Shown here piece by piece: positions 26,784-35,646 of a stretch of DNA of 64,000 bases. The stretch covers positions 62,001 to 126,000 of the forward strand of contig JAFXQB010000025.1 in the NCBI GenBank assembly GCA_017527435.1. Reading direction: 5' to 3'. Position 1 is the first letter of the stretch. Each line of letters starts with the position of its first letter. A program made the translations under genes and the position numbers. The DNA is from Salinivirgaceae bacterium. GTDB lineage: Bacteria; Bacteroidota; Bacteroidia; Bacteroidales; SZUA-534. A model generated the notes under the pieces. That model made no database searches and was not told the DNA's origin. It was given only the letters and a program-made list of their open reading frames with translations.

Positions 26784-28475
26784 CTATTCTTCCTCCAGTT
26801 TCCGCATCTCGGACTTTACAAAATCCATCAGCTCGGCAATGTAATCGGTTGTGAAGCAGAATTTTATGCCGGCGGCTTCGTAGATTTCGGGGATTGAGTG
26901 GCTGTAGCCAAGGCGCAGCGCGCGTTTGTAGTCGGCAATGGCCTGCTGCGGGTTCTCGGTGTGGCGTTTCCAAATGCTTATGGCGCCCAACTGCGCAAAG
27001 CCGTATTCAATGTAGTAGAACGGCAGTTCGAAAATGTGCAACTGTCTCTGCCAGCGGTTGTTATAGGCGTCTTCGTAACCCGAGTAATCGACCACGCGGC
27101 TGCCGAACTCCGCCATAATATCGCGCCAGGCGGCGGTGCGCTGTTCGGCTGTATTTCCTTTATTCTCATACAGATAGTGCTGGAACTTATCGACGGCGGC
27201 AATCCACGGCAGGCCCATCACAACATCTTCCAACTGATTGATTTTGGCTATTTTGAGTTCGCGCTCGTTGCTGAAAAAATGGTGCCATTGCGACATCGAA
27301 ATCAGCTCCATACTCATACTGGCCAGCTCGGCAACTTCGGCGGGCGTGTCTTTGAAGTGCACAAGCGGCTGGTCGGCGGTCAGAAAGGCGTGAACGGCGT
27401 GGCCGCCTTCGTGCATCAGCGTCACCATATCGTGCAGATTACCAGTGGTGTTGGCGAAAATGAAGGCGGTGTTGCTGCGGTAGAGCGGATAGTTGTAGCC
27501 GCCGGGCGCCTTGCCCACGCGCGACTCAAGGTCGAGACGGCCCATCCGAGACATCGCGCTCATTATCATCCCCAGTTCGGGGTCGATATCGCGGAAGCAG
27601 AGAGCGGTTTTGCGCACCAGGTCGGCTGTCGATTCAAAGGGCTTCAGGTGCGTGCCCACGGGCAGGTCGACGGCCAAATCGTAGGGGCGCAGCACGTCAA
27701 GGCCCATCAGCTGGCGGCGGCGCTCGTTCATCTCATCGACAAGCGGCACCACCACTTCGGCCACCGAACGGTGGAAATCGCGGCAGTCGGCGGCGGTGTA
27801 GTCGAAGCGGCCGAGCTGGCGGAAACGGAAGTCGGTGTAGCACTGGAATCCGGCGTTGGCGGCAATTTTGTTGCGCAGGCCCATCAGTTTCTCCATCAGG
27901 TTGTCGATAGCGGGCTTGTCGGCCAGGCGACGGGCTATCATCTTCTCGTACACCTGTTTACGCACGTCGCGGCTGGCGGTTTTCATATAGTTCGACGCCT
28001 GCTGCATTGTCATCTGGCGGCCGTCAACATCGACGGTCATCTTTGCGCTGATAGCGCCAAACTCCTGCTCGGCCTGCTGCAGTTCGGCTTCAAGGGGCAC
28101 GTTCTCTTCGCGGAACAGCTCGTTGCTGTTGCGAATGGCGCGCACCATTGTGAAAAGTTTGGCCTTGTCGATATGTAGTTGCACGTCGGGCGTCAGAAAA
28201 CGCTTCTCCAATTTGTTGGAAATCAGTGTAATCTCCGGCTCAATTTCGGTCACAAACGTGTCGAAGGCGGCTTTGGCGGCGGCGTCTTCGGTGTTGCAAC
28301 TGTTTTTTATGTATCGCCAGGCGAAATCTTCTTCCACAAAACTGTCGATTTCGCTCCAGTCGAGCAGCCACTGCCACACATCGCTGTTGGTTTTCAGCGG
28401 GCGCTCAAGCAGTTCGTCGTAGTAGGGTTTCAGGTCGGCAAACGAGTTTATTATCAGATTGTCAGCGATTTTCAT
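26784..28475 (-). CDS. M3 family oligoendopeptidase
   Basis: This 563-residue zinc metallopeptidase of the PepF/thimet oligopeptidase clan cleaves short peptides in the cytoplasm. The zinc motif HEGGH is at residues 355-359 (MHEGGHAVHAF), followed by the downstream Glu in LASMSMELIS. The all-helical N-terminal lid region is present. The length fits the family (about 560-600), with no signal peptide. It is followed downstream by the DUF4143 ATPase but separated by repeats and a separate promoter. Confidence 0.9.
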   Translation of the reverse strand: MKIADNLIINSFADLKPYYDELLERPLKTNSDVWQWLLDWSEIDSFVEEDFAWRYIKNSCNTEDAAAKAAFDTFVTEIEPEITLISNKLEKRFLTPDVQLHIDKAKLFTMVRAIRNSNELFREENVPLEAELQQAEQEFGAISAKMTVDVDGRQMTMQQASNYMKTASRDVRKQVYEKMIARRLADKPAIDNLMEKLMGLRNKIAANAGFQCYTDFRFRQLGRFDYTAADCRDFHRSVAEVVVPLVDEMNERRRQLMGLDVLRPYDLAVDLPVGTHLKPFESTADLVRKTALCFRDIDPELGMIMSAMSRMGRLDLESRVGKAPGGYNYPLYRSNTAFIFANTTGNLHDMVTLMHEGGHAVHAFLTADQPLVHFKDTPAEVAELASMSMELISMSQWHHFFSNERELKIAKINQLEDVVMGLPWIAAVDKFQHYLYENKGNTAEQRTAAWRDIMAEFGSRVVDYSGYEDAYNNRWQRQLHIFELPFYYIEYGFAQLGAISIWKRHTENPQQAIADYKRALRLGYSHSIPEIYEAAGIKFCFTTDYIAELMDFVKSEMRKLEEE

Positions 28476-28580
28476 AATGATTATAAGTTTAAGGCACCAG
28501 GCATTAGGTATTAGTTAATTACGAATTATGAATTACGAATATAGTCCGAAGTCTGTTGTCTGAAGTCTGTTGTCCGTTGT
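28476..28580. repeat. Spacer of degenerate short repeats
   Basis: The gap between the antiporter and M3 genes is built of near-repeats: AATTACGAATTATG-type units around 28518-28540 and GAAGTCTGTTGTC-type units around 28548-28574. No gene, promoter or terminator is evident. Confidence 0.5.
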
Positions 28581-30074
28581 CTATTCTACGATTCCCATTT
28601 TTCTATAGGTTTCTTCCAGCGCTTCGTTATTGTCGGTGATAACCAGCAACTTATCGCCGGCCATCAGTTGTGTGCTACCGGTGGGCACAAAGAACGTGTC
28701 GCCGCGGCGAACCATAATCACCAGCGTTTTTTCGGGCATACCCAAATCCATCAGGCGCGAGCCGTTGCTTAAAATGCTGTCGGTGAGTAGGATTTCGGAC
28801 GTTGCCGATTTAATCTCTTCGGGGAAATCAATGTCGAAATTCTTGGGTTTGAGTGTGTTGTCGGGCTTTTCGGCCACCTTGAGCCGCTTGGCCACAAACG
28901 GCAGCGTGGTGCCTTGCAGAATGAGCGACACCAGCGTGCAGAAGAATACCAGATTGAAAATCAGGCGTGCGTGCGGCACATCGTTGGCCAGAGTGAGAAT
29001 GGCGAAAATGATTGGCACCGCGCCGCGCAAACCAACCCACGACACGAAAACCTTGTCGCGGAACTGGAATTTGCGGAACGGCATCAGCGACAGAAAAACG
29101 CTGACGGGCCGCGTAACGAACATCATTGCCACGCTGATAAGCAGTCCTGGAACGATAATCGGCTGTAATTCAGACGGATTGACAAGCAAGCCGAGCGTCA
29201 GGAACAGGCAGAGCTGGCTCAGCCACGAAAGGCCGTCGAAGAAGTTCGACGTTGAGCGCTTGTGCACAAACCGCGAGTTGCCAATGACCAAACCGCCCAC
29301 ATACACAGCCAGATAGCTGTTGCCGTTAAGGTAGTAGGTCGACGAGAAAATAAAAATGCAGAACGTGAGCACCAGAATGGGGTAGAGCGTGGCGTTTTCC
29401 ATTTTCAGCCGGTTGATAACGATAACCAACAGAGAACCAAGCAGGTAGCCAACTGCGCCGCCAATCACCAGCTGCATTAGCACCGACACAAAAGCCATCA
29501 GGTACGACGGTTCGGCGTCAGAATTTATCAAACCTATCAGCGTGATTGTCAGTACGTAAGCCATAGGGTCGTTGCTGCCGCTCTCAAGTTCGAGCGTGGG
29601 GCGCAGGTTGTGTTTCAGCAAAAGCCCCTTCGAGCGCAGAATGGAAAACACTGACGCAGAATCGGTTGACGATATTGTGGCGGCCAGCAGCATCGCGGTA
29701 AGCACGCCAAAGCCCACCGATTTCATTGTGAGCCCCAGAATCAGCCACGCGGCAAAGCCCGTGAGAATGGCCGTGAGCAGCACCCCGACGGTGGCCAGCA
29801 CAATTCCCGGCGCAATAACGGGCCGAATGTCGTTGATTTTGGTGTCCATTCCGCCCGAAAACAATATTATACAGAGAGTTACGGTGCCAATGGTCTGCGC
29901 CAGATTGTAGTTGTCGAACTTGATTCCCAGACCGTCGCTGCCAAAGAGCATTCCTACGCCTAGAAACAGAAGAAGAATGGGCACGCCGAACTTACTGCTG
30001 GCTTTCCCCACCAGAATGCTCACAAAAAACAATATCGAAACCACTAAAAGCAGCAGTTCTATCTGAATATCCAT
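28581..30074 (-). CDS. Potassium/proton antiporter, CPA family with TrkA-C domain
   Basis: This 497-residue inner-membrane protein has about 12-13 hydrophobic helices of the Na+/H+ exchanger fold, including conserved SSTDSASVFSILR and ELESGSNDPMAYVLT segments and WVGLRGAVPIIFA. A C-terminal TrkA-C domain (about residues 400-490, RRGDTFFVPTGSTQLMAGD) is typical of the NhaP2/CvrA K+/H+ group, where it senses ligand. It probably expels K+ under alkaline or osmotic stress. A good promoter is found at 30124-30155. Confidence 0.88.
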   Translation of the reverse strand: MDIQIELLLLVVSILFFVSILVGKASSKFGVPILLLFLGVGMLFGSDGLGIKFDNYNLAQTIGTVTLCIILFSGGMDTKINDIRPVIAPGIVLATVGVLLTAILTGFAAWLILGLTMKSVGFGVLTAMLLAATISSTDSASVFSILRSKGLLLKHNLRPTLELESGSNDPMAYVLTITLIGLINSDAEPSYLMAFVSVLMQLVIGGAVGYLLGSLLVIVINRLKMENATLYPILVLTFCIFIFSSTYYLNGNSYLAVYVGGLVIGNSRFVHKRSTSNFFDGLSWLSQLCLFLTLGLLVNPSELQPIIVPGLLISVAMMFVTRPVSVFLSLMPFRKFQFRDKVFVSWVGLRGAVPIIFAILTLANDVPHARLIFNLVFFCTLVSLILQGTTLPFVAKRLKVAEKPDNTLKPKNFDIDFPEEIKSATSEILLTDSILSNGSRLMDLGMPEKTLVIMVRRGDTFFVPTGSTQLMAGDKLLVITDNNEALEETYRKMGIVE

Positions 30075-30123
30075 TGCTCACAAAATTGCGTCCCGCCAAG
30101 GCCGGACCTTGTTTATTGTTGCG

Positions 30124-30155
30124 CAAAGTTAACGGAATAAAGGTGGGTTGGACAA
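30124..30155 (-). promoter_or_regulatory. Promoter of the K+/H+ antiporter gene
   Basis: On the minus strand, TTG (30155-30153), a 21-bp spacer and TAACTTTG (30131-30124) fit the Bacteroidota consensus, 49 bp upstream of the start. Confidence 0.6.
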
Positions 30156-30182
30156 AAAGTTTTTGGGCAATTTTGGCGGTTT

Positions 30183-30710
30183 TCAGAAAGATTTGTCCTG
30201 CTCATACAAATCGTATATGCCATTGTCGTCGTTGTCGCCAATCAGCTCACCCAATGTGAAATAGAGAAGTCCGCCCAAAAGAAGCATTGAAGCGTTTTTG
30301 ATTTTTTCGCCGTCGCGGTGGTTTTTGCCATCGTCAACAAACGACGATTCAAGGTCGTTCCGTTGCGATTCGGCAAGTTGTTTCCGTTCGCGCACCGCGT
30401 TTGAAATTGTTGGTACGCTCAAGGCAAATTGCGTACAGGCGGGTGCGTTATGTTTCTTCGGTTCGCTGTGGGCGCGGATGTCGGCATCGGCGCTGAAGTG
30501 CAGTTTTACCGGTTCGGTACAGATTCTGAAGTCCGCATTGCTGAACATCAAGCAGTTGTGCGTTTCCGCGGAAGCACCGGCAAAATCAGGAAGCTCAATG
30601 CCGTCAAACACAGCCTTTATGGCTTTTTCGTTGCCGGTATGTGCAAATCCGCCAATCGCCGCAAGCATAAAAACGGATAAGCAAATGACTGTCTTGTAAT
30701 ATTTTAGCAT
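30183..30710 (-). CDS. Small exported protein of unknown function
   Basis: ATG 30710 is favoured because it starts the signal peptide directly (MLKYYKTVICLSVFMLAAIG, then GFAHT); an in-frame ATG four codons upstream is also possible. The mature part is polar with several His residues and no known domain. A hydrophobic helix lies near the C-terminus (ASMLLLGGLLYFTLGELI), after which an acidic DNDDNGIYD stretch resembles a calcium-loop motif. I do not recognise the family. It lies between the lpxD terminator and the antiporter promoter, as a single-gene unit. Confidence 0.55.
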   Translation of the reverse strand: MLKYYKTVICLSVFMLAAIGGFAHTGNEKAIKAVFDGIELPDFAGASAETHNCLMFSNADFRICTEPVKLHFSADADIRAHSEPKKHNAPACTQFALSVPTISNAVRERKQLAESQRNDLESSFVDDGKNHRDGEKIKNASMLLLGGLLYFTLGELIGDNDDNGIYDLYEQDKSF

Positions 30711-30783
30711 TGAGTGCGCCATTTGAATTGGAATATCAACACTTATAAGACAATCTTCGTGGCAGTAACCCTACCTTTTTTTG

Positions 30784-30815
30784 AAAAAAAGCCCCGTCAG
30801 CAGAACTGGCGGGGC
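30784..30815 (-). terminator. Rho-independent terminator after lpxD, end of the division cluster
   Basis: On the minus strand, arms GCCCCGCCAG and CTGACGGGGC enclose a 5-nt loop and are followed by TTTTTTT. It lies 26 bp beyond the lpxD stop and probably ends the long mraZ-lpxD transcript. Confidence 0.88.
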
Positions 30816-30841
30816 GTAATGACGCTAATTGTTCTCAATTA

Positions 30842-31873
30842 TTATGCTTTCATCTGTTTCTCAACAGCATCGAGCCGTTTGGCGATGTCGGGCAGTTTGC
30901 GGAACACAACATACGAGCGCAGCCAACTCTGGTATTCCTGAACAGGCGAGCCGATGATGGCTGTGCCTTCGGTCTTGATTGACGAGTTCAGGCCCGACTG
31001 CGCGCCGATGTGGGTGCCGTCGGCCACGGTGATGTGTGGCGCAAAGCCCACCTGGCCACCGCACATGCAGTTGCGGCCAATCTTTGTTGAGCCTGCAATG
31101 CCGCACTGTGCCGACATCACGGTGTTCTCGCCAATCTGAACGTTGTGGCCAACCTGAACCAGATTGTCGAGTTTCACGCCTTTGTGGACGATGGTTGAGC
31201 CCATTGTAGCGCGGTCGACACAGGCGTTGGCGCCAATCTCAACATAATCTTCGATTATTACGTTGCCAATCTGCGGAATCTTCTTGTAGTTGTTGTCGGT
31301 GTTGGGTGCGAACCCGAATCCGTCGGCACCGATTGAGACGCCAGCGTGCAGCGTTACATTGTTGCCAATCACACAGTTGTAGTAGATTTTTACACCTGGG
31401 AAGATGATGCAGTTGTCGCCAATATGCACATTATCACCAATATAGCACTGCGGATAAATCTTCACGTTCTTGCCGATGCGGGCGTTTGGCCCGATGTAGG
31501 CGAAAGCGCCCAGATAAAGCCCTTCGCCGCATTGTGCTGTCGGGTCGATGAACGACGGCTGCTCAATGCCGCTTTTGCGCGGAATGACGGCTTCAGCCAC
31601 CATGTCGAGCAGCGACGCGAACGACTCGTAGGCGTTGTCGACATAGATGAGCGTGGTTGAAACAGGATTCTCGGGTTTGAAATCGCGGTTCACCAGCACC
31701 GCCGACGATTTGGTGGTGTAGATGTACGGTATGTATTTGGGGTTGGCAAGGAACGACAGGGCGCCTTCGCGGCCTTCTTCAATCTTTGCCACATCGCGCA
31801 GTTTCACATCGGCGTTGCCCACCACTTCGCCCTTCAGGGCTTCGGCAATTTGTGCGGCTGTAAATTCTATCAT
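30842..31873 (-). CDS. lpxD: UDP-3-O-acylglucosamine N-acyltransferase LpxD
   Basis: This 343-residue enzyme performs the third step of lipid A synthesis, adding a 3-hydroxyacyl chain to the amine of UDP-3-O-acyl-GlcN. The N-terminal uridine-binding domain (to about residue 105) precedes a left-handed beta-helix of hexapeptide repeats (IGDNVHIGDN-type, about 110-300). The catalytic His is expected in the QVGHNVQIG segment. It is the last gene of the division cluster, 59 bp after ftsZ. Cell-wall and lipid A genes being co-oriented links envelope layers. Confidence 0.94.
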   Translation of the reverse strand: MIEFTAAQIAEALKGEVVGNADVKLRDVAKIEEGREGALSFLANPKYIPYIYTTKSSAVLVNRDFKPENPVSTTLIYVDNAYESFASLLDMVAEAVIPRKSGIEQPSFIDPTAQCGEGLYLGAFAYIGPNARIGKNVKIYPQCYIGDNVHIGDNCIIFPGVKIYYNCVIGNNVTLHAGVSIGADGFGFAPNTDNNYKKIPQIGNVIIEDYVEIGANACVDRATMGSTIVHKGVKLDNLVQVGHNVQIGENTVMSAQCGIAGSTKIGRNCMCGGQVGFAPHITVADGTHIGAQSGLNSSIKTEGTAIIGSPVQEYQSWLRSYVVFRKLPDIAKRLDAVEKQMKA

Positions 31874-31895
31874 ATTCAGTTATAAGTTTTTAAGT

Positions 31896-31919
31896 AGAGA
31901 CGTGCCACGGCGCGTCTCT
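31896..31919. repeat. GAGACG-type palindrome between ftsZ and lpxD
   Basis: An 11-bp imperfect stem (AGAGACG..GCC / GGC..CGTCTCT, one T-G pair) with a 2-nt loop. A similar element is at 59355-59376. No T-run follows on the minus strand, so it is taken as a REP-like repeat, though it could still pause transcription. Confidence 0.6.
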
Positions 31920-31932
31920 GTTTTCGTTTACG

Positions 31933-33348
31933 TTAATCAACATTATCAAACAAGAACGAGTTATTCTCGCGCAGTTTGCCGTCGCTCGAGAGCGTCATGT
32001 GCGACACCTGGTTTTGCGGCGCGCTTTCGGCTGCGGGCTGCTGCTCTTGCGGCTGGCTCATTCGCTGGCGGCGCATATAGGCAGGCTCGTTTTCCATGTC
32101 GAGAACTTCCTGCTCGGTGCTGTATGGCAGCGGTTGCGTGCTCTCGCCGAAGTCGAGTTTCGCCTGGCGGATTTCAAAATCCATTGGCGAGATTTTCTCA
32201 AGTGTCAGATGCTCAATTGTTTCTGGATTGTTGGTCGGGAAATCGGTTTCAAAACTGAAAGTACCATTAACTGGCTGCGGCGCTGCTTTCGGCGCGGTTT
32301 CTGCCGTTTCCATGGTGTCATGTAGTATCTCAACTTCCTTCTTTTTAGGCTGTTCAGGAATGAAATCGTTCAGGCTGTCGTCGTCAAATCCAGTGGCAAT
32401 AACCGTCACGCTCAAAGCGTCGCCCAGCGAGTTGTCGATGGTGTTGCCCCAGATGATGTCGGCGTTGTTGCCAGCGGCTTCCTGCACGTAGTCGTTGATG
32501 CTGCACACTTCGTCCATTGTCGATTCGTGCTCGCTGCTCGAGATGATGTTGAGCAGGATGTTCTTTGCGCCGCGGATGTCGTTGTTTCTCAAGAGCGGCG
32601 AGTGCATGGCCTTCTCAATGGCTTCGATGGCGCGGTTGTCGCCAGTGGCGCTGGCCGAGCCCATCAGGGCAATGCCGCTGTCGGTCATAACGGTCTTGAC
32701 ATCAGCAAAATCGACATTCACAATTCCGTGCACGGTGATGATTTCGGCAATGCCTTTGGCGGCCAAAGTCAGAATGTCGTCGGCATAGCCGAATGCCTGG
32801 CTCGACGGGCAGTCGCCATAAATCTCGCGTATTTTCTCGTTGTCGATAACCAGCAGAGCGTCAACGCTTTTGCGCATCTCTTTCAGGCCGTCGATGGCGT
32901 TGAGTTTGCGTTTTTTGCCTTCGAAACGGAACGGCAGTGTGACGATGCCCACAGTCAGGATGCCCATGTCTTTCGCCTGCTGCGCGATGACGGGTGCCGC
33001 GCCAGTGCCAGTGCCGCCGCCCATGCCAGCAGTCACAAACACCATTTTGGCATTCTGCGACAGCATTGCGGCAATGTCGTCGTAACTCTCGCGTGCGGCT
33101 TCGCGGCCTTGAGTCGGCTCGTTGCCTGCGCCCAAACCTTGGGTGAGTGTTGCACCCAACTGTATCTTATTGTCGATGGGGCTGTTGTGCAGCGCTTGCT
33201 GGTCGGTGTTGCACACCACAAAGTCAACGCCATTGATACCTTTGTTGAACATGTGGTTGACAGCATTTCCGCCACTTCCACCCACGCCTATCACTTTGAT
33301 AATATTCGATTTACCTTCTTCGAAACCGAAATTCATAAGTCCTTCCAT
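31933..33348 (-). CDS. ftsZ: Cell division protein FtsZ
   Basis: This 471-residue tubulin-like GTPase forms the division ring. Motifs: GVGGSGGNAVNHM near the N-terminus, the GTP-binding AGMGGGTGTGAAP, and the T7 loop region NVDFADVKT. After the globular domain (about residue 330) comes a long variable linker and a conserved Bacteroidota C-terminal peptide (ENNSFLFDNVD) that would bind FtsA. ATG 33348 is used; an in-frame ATG four codons later (MNFGFEEGKSN) is equally possible. It follows ftsA by 21 bp. Confidence 0.97.
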   Translation of the reverse strand: MEGLMNFGFEEGKSNIIKVIGVGGSGGNAVNHMFNKGINGVDFVVCNTDQQALHNSPIDNKIQLGATLTQGLGAGNEPTQGREAARESYDDIAAMLSQNAKMVFVTAGMGGGTGTGAAPVIAQQAKDMGILTVGIVTLPFRFEGKKRKLNAIDGLKEMRKSVDALLVIDNEKIREIYGDCPSSQAFGYADDILTLAAKGIAEIITVHGIVNVDFADVKTVMTDSGIALMGSASATGDNRAIEAIEKAMHSPLLRNNDIRGAKNILLNIISSSEHESTMDEVCSINDYVQEAAGNNADIIWGNTIDNSLGDALSVTVIATGFDDDSLNDFIPEQPKKKEVEILHDTMETAETAPKAAPQPVNGTFSFETDFPTNNPETIEHLTLEKISPMDFEIRQAKLDFGESTQPLPYSTEQEVLDMENEPAYMRRQRMSQPQEQQPAAESAPQNQVSHMTLSSDGKLRENNSFLFDNVD

Positions 33349-33369
33349 AGTATGTGATTTTTTAAGGGT

Positions 33370-34725
33370 TTAAAATTCTTTATCATCAACAGTTGTAATA
33401 AAATCAAAGGTTTTGTTCCAGATATTTTTAACAAAAGCTTTGCCTTTATTTGGCTTTTCTTCAACGTTATTCGCTGTGGTGTCATCCATCTCTTCGGTCG
33501 CGCTGGTTTCGGTGTCGTTTTTCTCTTCAATCTTGAATTGAATGTTATCGGCCACACCATCGTTCAGGGTGTTATCGAAACCCATAATTAGCAAACCGAT
33601 TGATGTTGAGTTGCTTGGCATATTTGTAACGCTTTCGAACTTGCTTTTAATCAGTCGGTTTGGTACGCCAATGCGAATCTCGTAGCCAGTGCGCGCGGCG
33701 AACAGTTGAACCAGATTCTTCAGCATTGAGCCGCCGCCAGTGATGACAATACCTGCGCCTAAATCTTTTCTTGCGCCCGACACTTCAATCTGGTGTTTCA
33801 CGGTTTTGATTATCTCGTCCATGCGGGCGTTGATTATGTTGGCCAGATTAGTGAGCGTTATGTCTTTCGGCTTCAGACCGCCAGAGCCAGGTATGGTTAC
33901 CGATTTGTTGGCAAGGTCGGCGGTTGCGATGGCAGAGCCAAACTGTACTTTGAGCCCTTCGGCCTGGCGTTCAAGAATGTTGCAGCCTTTCTTGATGTCG
34001 TTGGTTACAGTGTTGCCGCCGTAGGGAATCACTTCGGTGTGGAAGATGCGGCCGTCAATGAAAATGGCCAGGTCGGTGGTGCCGCCGCCAATGTCCACAA
34101 GCGCCACGCCCAACTCTTTGTCGTCATCAGTTAGGACAGCGGTCGACGATGCCAATGGCTCAAGAATCAGACTTTTGACCTTGATGCCGTTTTGCTCGAC
34201 GCATGTCCGAAGATTGTTGGCCGCCGACGTCTTTCCAAAGACGATATGGAAATCGCAAGAGAGTCTCTTTCCGCACATGCCCACTGGCGACAGAATGTCC
34301 TTCTCGTCGTCGACAGTGTAACTCTGCGGCAGAATGTGCAGCACTTCTTCGCCCATTTCGGTTGGCGCGTCGCGCATCTGGCTCACCAGAAATTCGATGT
34401 CGGCTTGAGATATGGTTTCGGTCTGCAGATTGCGGTTTTTGGTTTGTGTGCAGCGCTCGCTGCGGATGTGCTGCCCCGCAATGCCCACGTAGGCTTCCGT
34501 AATCTTTATGCCCGATGTCTCTTCGGCTTGAGCCACGGCGTCTCGTATCGACCTGCTGGTCTCTTCAATGTTGAGTACCGCCCCGCGGCGTACACCTTTC
34601 GATTCGGTGCGGCCGTAGCCAATCACTTCAATTGTGCCGTTTTCGTCTTTTCGGCCGACGAGCACCACGATTTTTGTCGTGCCGACATCAATCGCTGCAA
34701 TGATGTTTGAGTTTTGCTGTTCCAT
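33370..34725 (-). CDS. ftsA: Cell division protein FtsA
   Basis: This 451-residue actin-like ATPase tethers FtsZ to the membrane. The phosphate-1 loop is AAIDVGTTKIVVLVG near the N-terminus, the phosphate-2 loop is VDIGGGTTDLAIF, and the adenosine motif is GIVITGGGSMLKNL. The SHS2-like 1C domain lies between. The tail ends in a lysine- and aromatic-containing amphipathic segment (FVKNIWNKTFDFI) expected to bind membrane. It sits between ftsQ and ftsZ, 3 bp after ftsQ. Confidence 0.95.
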   Translation of the reverse strand: MEQQNSNIIAAIDVGTTKIVVLVGRKDENGTIEVIGYGRTESKGVRRGAVLNIEETSRSIRDAVAQAEETSGIKITEAYVGIAGQHIRSERCTQTKNRNLQTETISQADIEFLVSQMRDAPTEMGEEVLHILPQSYTVDDEKDILSPVGMCGKRLSCDFHIVFGKTSAANNLRTCVEQNGIKVKSLILEPLASSTAVLTDDDKELGVALVDIGGGTTDLAIFIDGRIFHTEVIPYGGNTVTNDIKKGCNILERQAEGLKVQFGSAIATADLANKSVTIPGSGGLKPKDITLTNLANIINARMDEIIKTVKHQIEVSGARKDLGAGIVITGGGSMLKNLVQLFAARTGYEIRIGVPNRLIKSKFESVTNMPSNSTSIGLLIMGFDNTLNDGVADNIQFKIEEKNDTETSATEEMDDTTANNVEEKPNKGKAFVKNIWNKTFDFITTVDDKEF

Positions 34726-34728
34726 ACC

Positions 34729-35532
34729 TTATGTCCTTTTAGTACAAACTATTTGATTTTTAAATTTAAGATTTATCGTTTTGTATTTGTTCCATCCGTA
34801 TTTCGAAAGGCCTTGCTCGTAGAAGGCTTCAAGGTTTTCGAACTTCTCGCGCAGGTCGTCAACCGAGCCCAGAATGATGGTGTGGTTGCCCACGCGCGGC
34901 ACCAGTTCAATCTCTTTTTTCTGATTGATGTAAATCTGCTCAATCTGTGCCTTCCAGAACTTGCTGCTGTTGATGAACTGCACCAGACGGAACAGGTCGG
35001 GCAGCAGTTCGCCAGTCGATTTGTCGGCCTTCGGCTGATGGATGCGCAGGTTCTCGCCCACATGGTCCATGTAAGGCTCGTTCAGATTGCCGCTCACCAC
35101 AATCACGTGCGCCGTGTATTTCTTGCTCAACGGCATCACCTGGCCGTTGTCGTCAACATAGTAACTGTCGCCGTTGGGGTTGATGATGCGCATGACGGGG
35201 CGCCGCTGCTCAACGTTCACGCCAATCTCGCCGTACACCGTGCGGAACACTTCGGCGCGGCTGATTGACTTGTTGTTGTGCGTCAAGATGTCTTCCAGAT
35301 AGTGGATGTTGACGGAATCCATCAGTTGCCCAATCAGTTTAATATTTTCTTTGTCAAGCGCTTGCGTAACGTCTGATTCGGTTATGAATTTGTTGTGCGA
35401 GTTGTCGCTGATGCGCACTGAAACAGCGTTGACGCGGACTTTTTCAGTCTCGCCGCCCACAATCCAGAGCACCGCCACCAGGTAGCCCCCAAGCAGTGTC
35501 CAAACAATCGCCGTTTTCAGTTTTTCTTTCAT
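34729..35532 (-). CDS. ftsQ: Cell division protein FtsQ
   Basis: This 267-residue bitopic protein has a short cytoplasmic tail, one membrane helix (about residues 7-25, TAIVWTLLGGYLVAVLWIV) and a periplasmic POTRA-like region followed by the FtsQ beta domain (YVDDNGQVMPLSKKYTAHV). FtsQ links early and late divisome proteins. Sequence conservation is low, as usual, but position between murC and ftsA and the topology make the call firm. A 114-bp spacer with TTTAGAAG-like repeats separates it from murC. Confidence 0.88.
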   Translation of the reverse strand: MKEKLKTAIVWTLLGGYLVAVLWIVGGETEKVRVNAVSVRISDNSHNKFITESDVTQALDKENIKLIGQLMDSVNIHYLEDILTHNNKSISRAEVFRTVYGEIGVNVEQRRPVMRIINPNGDSYYVDDNGQVMPLSKKYTAHVIVVSGNLNEPYMDHVGENLRIHQPKADKSTGELLPDLFRLVQFINSSKFWKAQIEQIYINQKKEIELVPRVGNHTIILGSVDDLREKFENLEAFYEQGLSKYGWNKYKTINLKFKNQIVCTKRT

Positions 35533-35646
35533 TTTTAAATGTTTAGAAGTTTAGAGTTTAGAAGTTTAGCGCTTCGCTGTTTAGTCTGAACCTTCTCAAC
35601 TTTCTCAACTTTTTATCCCTAACTTAAAACTCTCAAAACTTACAAC
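35533..35646. repeat. Spacer of TTTAGAAG-like and CTCAAC-like repeats
   Basis: The murC-ftsQ gap contains GTTTAGAAGTTTAGAG-type units, the CGCTTCGCTGTTTAG motif also seen in the grpE-dnaJ gap, and repeated CTTTCTCAACTTT units. No promoter is recognised. Confidence 0.55.
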